Source: Paracoccaceae bacterium (GTDB lineage Bacteria > Pseudomonadota > Alphaproteobacteria > Rhodobacterales > Rhodobacteraceae). From it: a stretch of 59,293 nucleotides of DNA. This document shows positions 55,060-59,293 of this stretch, in pieces. The notes below the pieces were generated by a model. The model was given only the letters and a program-made list of their open reading frames with translations, made no database searches and was not told the origin of the DNA. Position 1 is the stretch's first letter; every line of letters begins with the position of its first letter. The stretch lies in the NCBI GenBank assembly GCA_020425085.1, contig JAGQRW010000003.1, positions 1-59,293 on the forward strand. The letters run 5' to 3'. The translations under genes and the position numbers were made by a program.

Positions 55060-57669
55060 ATGAACCTGGAAAAGTTCACGGAACGGTCGCGCGGTTTCAT
55101 ACAGGCGGCCCAAACCATCGCAATGCGCGAAAACCATCAGCGGATTCAGCCGGAACATCTGCTGAAGGCACTGCTTGACGACAGTGAAGGGTTGGCGGCC
55201 AACCTGATCAAGGCGGCGGGCGGCAATCCGGGCGTGGTGTTGCAGGCGGTGGATCTGGCGCTCGGTAAAGTGGCGCGGGTCAGCGGCGGCAACGAGCAGA
55301 TATATGTCGACACCCAGACCGCCAAGGTTCTGGACGAGGCGGAAAAGCTGGCCAAAAAGGCTGGTGACAGTTTCGTGCCGGTGGAACGCATTCTGACCGC
55401 GCTATGCATCACCAAATCCGGCGCCAAGGATGCGCTGGCTGAGGGCGGTGTTACGGCGCAGGCGCTGAACGCGGCCATTGAGGACGTGCGCAAGGGGCGC
55501 AAGGCGGACAGTGCCAGCGCCGAGGATACCTATGAGGCGTTGAAGAAATACGCCCACGATCTGACCGAAGCGGCCCGTGAGGGCAAGATTGACCCGATAA
55601 TTGGCCGGGACGAGGAAATCCGTCGTACCATGCAAGTACTTAGTCGGCGCACCAAGAACAACCCGGTTCTGATCGGGGAACCCGGCGTCGGCAAGACGGC
55701 GATTGCCGAAGGACTAGCCCTAAGGATTGTCAATGGCGATGTGCCCGAAAGTCTTGAGAACAAGCGGCTGATGGCGCTGGATATGGGCGCGCTGATTGCC
55801 GGTGCCAAATATCGTGGCGAGTTCGAGGAACGGCTTAAGGCAATCCTGAACGAGGTTACGGCGGCTGCCGGTGAGGTTATTCTGTTCATCGACGAGATGC
55901 ACACCCTTGTCGGTGCCGGTAAATCCGAGGGCGCGATGGACGCGGCCAACCTGATCAAGCCAGCACTGGCGCGGGGTGAGTTGCACTGTGTGGGCGCGAC
56001 TACGCTTGATGAATATAGGAAGCATGTGGAAAAGGACGCGGCCCTTGCGCGGCGGTTCCAGCCGGTGATGATCGAGGAACCGACAGTCGAGGATACCATC
56101 AGTATCCTGCGCGGCATCAAGGAAAAGTACGAACTGCATCACGGCATTCGTATTTCCGACAGCGCATTGGTGGCGGCGGCAACCCTTAGCCATCGCTACA
56201 TCACCGACCGGTTTTTGCCAGACAAGGCGATTGACCTGATGGACGAGGCGGCCAGTCGTCTGAGGATGGAGGTTGACAGCAAGCCCGAGGCGCTGGACGC
56301 GATCGACCGTGAGCTTTTGCAAAAGCAGATCGAGGCTGAGGCGCTGAAAAAGGAAACCGACACCGCCTCGAAAGACCGGCTCGCCAAGCTGGTAAAGGAT
56401 TTGGCCGAGTTGCAGGAGAAATCCAGCCAGATGACCGCAAGATGGCAGGCCGAACGCGACAAGCTGGCCGGTGCGCGCGACATCAAGGAGGAACTGGACC
56501 GCGCCCGCAACGAGTTTGAGACGGCCAAGCGCGCTGGTGACCTGGCGAAGATGGGCGAGCTACAGTATGGCGTGATGCCGAGTCTTGAAAAGCGTCTGGC
56601 AGAGGCTGAAGCTGCCGAAAGCGATGTGCTGGTAGAAGAAGCTGTCGGCCCGGAACAGATTGCCAGCGTGGTCGAACGCTGGACCGGTATTCCGGTGGAC
56701 AAGATGCTGGAAGGTGAACGCGACAAGTTGCTGAAGATGGAAGGCCAGCTAGGCAAGCGGGTGATTGGTCAGGCGGCGGCGATCCGGGCCGTTTCAAACG
56801 CGGTACGCCGTGCGCGGGCCGGATTGAACGATCCGAACCGGCCTCAGGGCAGTTTCCTGTTCCTTGGGCCGACCGGTGTCGGCAAGACCGAACTGACCAA
56901 GGCGCTGGCCGAATTTCTGTTTGACGATGATACCGCGATGGTTCGCATCGACATGTCGGAATTCATGGAGAAACACGCGGTCGCCCGCCTGATCGGAGCA
57001 CCGCCCGGCTATGTCGGTTATGACGAGGGCGGTGTGTTGACCGAGGCGGTTCGCCGTCGGCCCTATCAGGTGGTGCTGTTCGATGAGGTTGAAAAGGCCC
57101 ATCCGGATGTCTTCAACGTGCTGTTGCAGGTGCTGGATGACGGAGTTCTGACCGACGGGCAAGGCCGCAAGGTGGATTTCAAGCAGACGCTGATCATCCT
57201 GACCTCGAACCTTGGCTCACAGGCGCTCAGCCAGTTGCCGGATGGCGCCGATGCAGCCTCGGTCAAGGAGGATGTGATGGAGGCGGTCAGGGCGCATTTC
57301 CGGCCTGAATTTCTGAACCGCCTAGATGAGATCGTGCTGTTTGACCGACTTAGCCGCGCAAATATGGATGGCATTGTGGATATCCAACTGGCGATCCTTG
57401 ACAAGCGACTGGGTGGCCGCAAGATCCATCTGGATGTCGATGAGGCGGCGCAGGCCTGGCTGGCCAATCAGGGATATGATCCGGTTTATGGGGCGAGACC
57501 GCTGAAACGGGTGATCCAGAAGGCGTTGCAGGATCCGCTGGCCGAATTGCTGCTTAGTGGCAAGGTGCTGGATGGTTCGGAAATCGACGTTACTGCCGAT
57601 GATGCCGGGTTGGTGATCAACGGGCTGTCGCAGGCCGATCACAAACCGGAAGGTGCACCACTGCAATAA
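55060..57669 (+). CDS. clpB: ATP-dependent chaperone ClpB
   Basis: 869 aa from ATG 55060 with GGAAGGGAA upstream. N-domain (1-150), first AAA+ module with Walker [14 protein letters not shown], a coiled-coil middle domain (about residues 405-530), second AAA+ module with [17 protein letters not shown] and [13 protein letters not shown]. Full length. It rescues aggregated proteins with DnaK. The terminator follows. Confidence 0.97.
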   Translation: MNLEKFTERSRGFIQAAQTIAMRENHQRIQPEHLLKALLDDSEGLAANLIKAAGGNPGVVLQAVDLALGKVARVSGGNEQIYVDTQTAKVLDEAEKLAKKAGDSFVPVERILTALCITKSGAKDALAEGGVTAQALNAAIEDVRKGRKADSASAEDTYEALKKYAHDLTEAAREGKIDPIIGRDEEIRRTMQVLSRRTKNNPVLIGEPGVGKTAIAEGLALRIVNGDVPESLENKRLMALDMGALIAGAKYRGEFEERLKAILNEVTAAAGEVILFIDEMHTLVGAGKSEGAMDAANLIKPALARGELHCVGATTLDEYRKHVEKDAALARRFQPVMIEEPTVEDTISILRGIKEKYELHHGIRISDSALVAAATLSHRYITDRFLPDKAIDLMDEAASRLRMEVDSKPEALDAIDRELLQKQIEAEALKKETDTASKDRLAKLVKDLAELQEKSSQMTARWQAERDKLAGARDIKEELDRARNEFETAKRAGDLAKMGELQYGVMPSLEKRLAEAEAAESDVLVEEAVGPEQIASVVERWTGIPVDKMLEGERDKLLKMEGQLGKRVIGQAAAIRAVSNAVRRARAGLNDPNRPQGSFLFLGPTGVGKTELTKALAEFLFDDDTAMVRIDMSEFMEKHAVARLIGAPPGYVGYDEGGVLTEAVRRRPYQVVLFDEVEKAHPDVFNVLLQVLDDGVLTDGQGRKVDFKQTLIILTSNLGSQALSQLPDGADAASVKEDVMEAVRAHFRPEFLNRLDEIVLFDRLSRANMDGIVDIQLAILDKRLGGRKIHLDVDEAAQAWLANQGYDPVYGARPLKRVIQKALQDPLAELLLSGKVLDGSEIDVTADDAGLVINGLSQADHKPEGAPLQ

Positions 57670-57695
57670 TCGTCAATACGGATTGACCAAAAGGC

Positions 57696-57727
57696 AAAAG
57701 CCCCGCATCGCTTTGCGGGGCTTTTTC
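57696..57727 (+). terminator. Terminator of clpB
   Basis: AAAAGCCCCGC pairs with GCGGGGCTTTTT around an 8-nt loop; a T run follows on the plus strand. The symmetric A/T flanks could act in both directions. Confidence 0.9.
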
Positions 57728-57842
57728 GTTGGAAGCATTTGTCGACAGGTTGACCTTTGCGCCGCTGAAACCCTATCTTTTCGGACAATAAAGCATATGG
57801 ATTGGGCATCAACTGTCCATTTGTCGCCAGATTGGGGAAAAC

Positions 57843-58313
57843 ATGACACGCAAGATTGACGCGCTGTTGGCTGAATATGGCGAAAGCCACCAGAACCCGG
57901 TCAACAAGGCGGTACATTGGATTTGTGTGCCGATGATCGTTTGGACGGTGTTGGCGCTTTTGTATGCGTTACCGGTGCCTGCGCTGTTGGCGCCGTTGCC
58001 TTACACCAACTGGCTGACTCCGGTATTGCTGTTGTCGCTTGTCTATTACCTGGCGGTTTCGTGGCGACTGGCGATTGGGGTGGCGATCTATGCAGCACTC
58101 TGCCTTTGGCTGATCAACTGGGTTGATGCCAACTTCAGCATGCCGCTTTGGCAAGTGGCTTTGATGGTTTTTGTGCTGGCGTGGATCGGGCAGTTCTGGG
58201 GGCACAAGGTTGAAGGCAAGAAACCGTCGTTCTTCAAGGATATGCAGTTCCTGCTGATCGGCCCGGTCTGGTTGCTTGGCTTTTTATACCGGCGGGTGGG
58301 AATCAGGTACTGA
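57843..58313 (+). CDS. Mpo1-like (DUF962) membrane protein
   Basis: 156 aa. YGESHQNPVNKAVHWICVP at the N-terminus and GQFWGHKVEGKKPSFFKD near the C-terminus hold the conserved His residues of the Mpo1/YGL010w family, which in yeast is an Fe-dependent 2-hydroxy-fatty acid dioxygenase. Four hydrophobic segments. Bacterial role unknown. Confidence 0.88.
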   Translation: MTRKIDALLAEYGESHQNPVNKAVHWICVPMIVWTVLALLYALPVPALLAPLPYTNWLTPVLLLSLVYYLAVSWRLAIGVAIYAALCLWLINWVDANFSMPLWQVALMVFVLAWIGQFWGHKVEGKKPSFFKDMQFLLIGPVWLLGFLYRRVGIRY

Positions 58314-58535
58314 ATCACCGGGCAATCTGGCGAACGACCATGATTCTTGCAAAAAATGCGGCGCATTCCGTCGGGATTCTGTGGATAACCTATTTTTCAA
58401 TCACTTGGGTCTGGTCGTCCGGACAACAATCGTTCAAAAACCGAGGGCGTTTTGTACTATTGGGCCGATAAAGCCCCATATCTGGAGGGTAATTCCAGCC
58501 CGTTCAAAAAAAATCAGGTTTTTGCAAAAAAGCGC

Positions 58536-58564
58536 TTGCGGGTGTCGGCAACTAACCCTAAATA
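58536..58564 (+). promoter_or_regulatory. Probable rRNA operon promoter
   Basis: TTGCGG (58536-58541) and TAAATA (58559-58564) are 17 nt apart, right after an A-rich tract. It lies about 400 nt before the 16S start, as usual for rRNA operons. Confidence 0.6.
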
Positions 58565-58669
58565 CCCCTTCACCGGCGGGGCAAACAACTCGACGGCAAC
58601 AAAAACAGTGACTAATCGAGCGGCGGGCGCGCCAAACAATCAGGGCGCTTCCAAAGTTTTTTGCCGCTG

Positions 58670-58681
58670 TGCTCTTTGAAA
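58670..58681 (+). promoter_or_regulatory. rRNA leader boxA antitermination element
   Basis: TGCTCTTTGAAA closely matches the boxA consensus that binds Nus factors in rRNA leaders. It lies about 106 nt after the proposed -10. Confidence 0.75.
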
Positions 58682-58961
58682 TTGATGGTATCTGAAGAGA
58701 TATGTGGGCGGTTTGGTCGTAATCGACGGACGGACTTCTACATATCAACTTACTAGGCAAGCGGCCTTGGCCGTAAACCGATGATGTAAAGTCAGCTTCA
58801 CGTTTGATGTGGTTCTTTGTTTTCTTTGGAAAACTCAGACACAGAAAAACAACAAGTGACCATTACCTGTTTCAGTAAGGCGGGTAATGAGAAACGGTTC
58901 GCAAGAACCGGTTCAGATGTGCAGAGGTTCGAATGTCAAGGATATGATGGCAACATCATTT

Positions 58962-59293
58962 CAACTTGAGAGTTTGATCCTGGCTCAGAACGAACGCTGG
59001 CGGCACGCCTAACACATGCAAGTCGAGCGCATCCTTCGGGATGAGCGGCGGACGGGTTAGTAACGCGTGGGAACATACCCTTCTCTACGGAATAGTCTCG
59101 GGAAACTGGGGGTAATACCGTATACGCCCTTCGGGGGAAAGATTTATCGGAGTTGGATTGGCCCGCGTAAGATTAGTTAGTTGGTGGGGTAATGGCCTAC
59201 CAAGACGACGATCTTTAGCTGGTTTGAGAGGATGATCAGCAACACTGGGACTGAGACACTGCCCAGACTCCTACGGGAGGCTGCAGTCGAGAA
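58962..59293 (+). rRNA. 16S ribosomal RNA, 5' part, possibly chimeric at the edge
   Basis: It begins with AGAGTTTGATCCTGGCTCAG (58970-58989), the universal 5' region, and continues with GAACGCTGGCGGCACGCC. Up to about 59250 the sequence fits Rhodobacterales (for example GATGATCAGCAACACTGGG). The last part, GGGAGGCTGCAGTCGAGAA, differs from the expected GGGAGGCAGCAGTGGGGAA and looks chlamydial. Truncated by the window end. Confidence 0.95.

Larger units (their letters stand above)
58314..58961 (+). other. Upstream and leader region of the rRNA operon
   Basis: About 650 nt with no convincing gene. It contains an A/T tract at 58505-58531 that could be an UP element, a promoter, a boxA element and a transcribed leader with short stems (for example GAACCGGTTC-like near 58900) leading to 16S. 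A single TGTGGATAA at 58380 is probably chance. Confidence 0.7.

Noticed and set aside
58380-58388. TGTGGATAA, a perfect DnaA box, upstream of the rRNA promoter.
   Set aside because: Only one copy is seen, with no dnaA, dnaN or AT-rich unwinding region nearby. A 9-mer match in 59 kb is expected by chance about half the time.

Overview
The window looks like a chromosomal piece of a sulfur-oxidising, probably autotrophic alphaproteobacterium close to Rhodobacterales. The evidence is the mutY/dciA/dsbA block, a CcrM-type cell-cycle methyltransferase, a Hint-domain protein, high-GC codon use, and the first ~290 nt of a 16S rRNA gene with Rhodobacterales-like signatures. I saw no phage, insertion sequence or CRISPR array.

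Layout. 1-5.9 kb: partial CoA-transferase, DsbA-like thioredoxin, DciA, MutY, CcrM, RNase HII and a small secreted protein. 6.1-9.9 kb is accessory: a small secreted protein, a membrane-tethered winged-helix protein, an APH-fold kinase, a Hint-domain protein, and an OGG-fold-like gene of foreign appearance beside tRNA-Arg(CCT). 10-25.9 kb is the sulfur region. cysG (siroheme) and two unknown small genes run leftward. The rDsr cluster dsrABEFHCMKLJOPN runs rightward. dsrE2-tusA is convergent to it. Then comes an ArsR regulator of the SqrR/BigR persulfide-sensor type, and an Mrp Fe-S carrier. 27-37.5 kb is a Calvin cycle unit: divergent cbbR, then cbbF-cbbP-cbbT-gap-pgk-cbbA-cbbM (form II RuBisCO)-rpe. 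37.6-49.9 kb is a carboxylic-acid uptake and activation unit: a PAS7 hybrid kinase with its response regulator, an acyl-CoA synthetase, a complete branched-chain-type ABC transporter, an internally duplicated unknown protein and a PaaK-like CoA ligase. 50-59.3 kb is housekeeping: rpmJ, tRNA-Val(GAC), N-formylglutamate amidohydrolase, dinB, membrane proteins, pyrF, clpB, an Mpo1-like gene, and an rRNA promoter leading into a truncated 16S gene.

How the genes fit together. TusA/DsrE2, DsrEFH and DsrC would pass sulfane sulfur to DsrAB acting in the oxidative direction. DsrL would pass electrons to NAD(P), and DsrMKJOP would link DsrC to the membrane electron chain. Siroheme comes from CysG and is amidated by DsrN. 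The Calvin operon next door would use the ATP and reductant. No apr, sat, soe or sox genes are in the window, so sulfite oxidation must be encoded elsewhere.

Most likely to be new: (a) two small proteins co-encoded with cysG and divergent from dsrA; (b) a DsrJ with no cysteine beyond its three haem motifs; (c) a shared ATAT-N3/4-ATAT palindrome at the dsrA and dsrE2 promoters near the SqrR-like gene; (d) a membrane winged-helix/APH-kinase pair; (e) a tandemly duplicated unknown protein in the acid-uptake cluster. The last ~35 nt of the 16S fragment look chlamydial, so the right edge is probably an assembly chimera.
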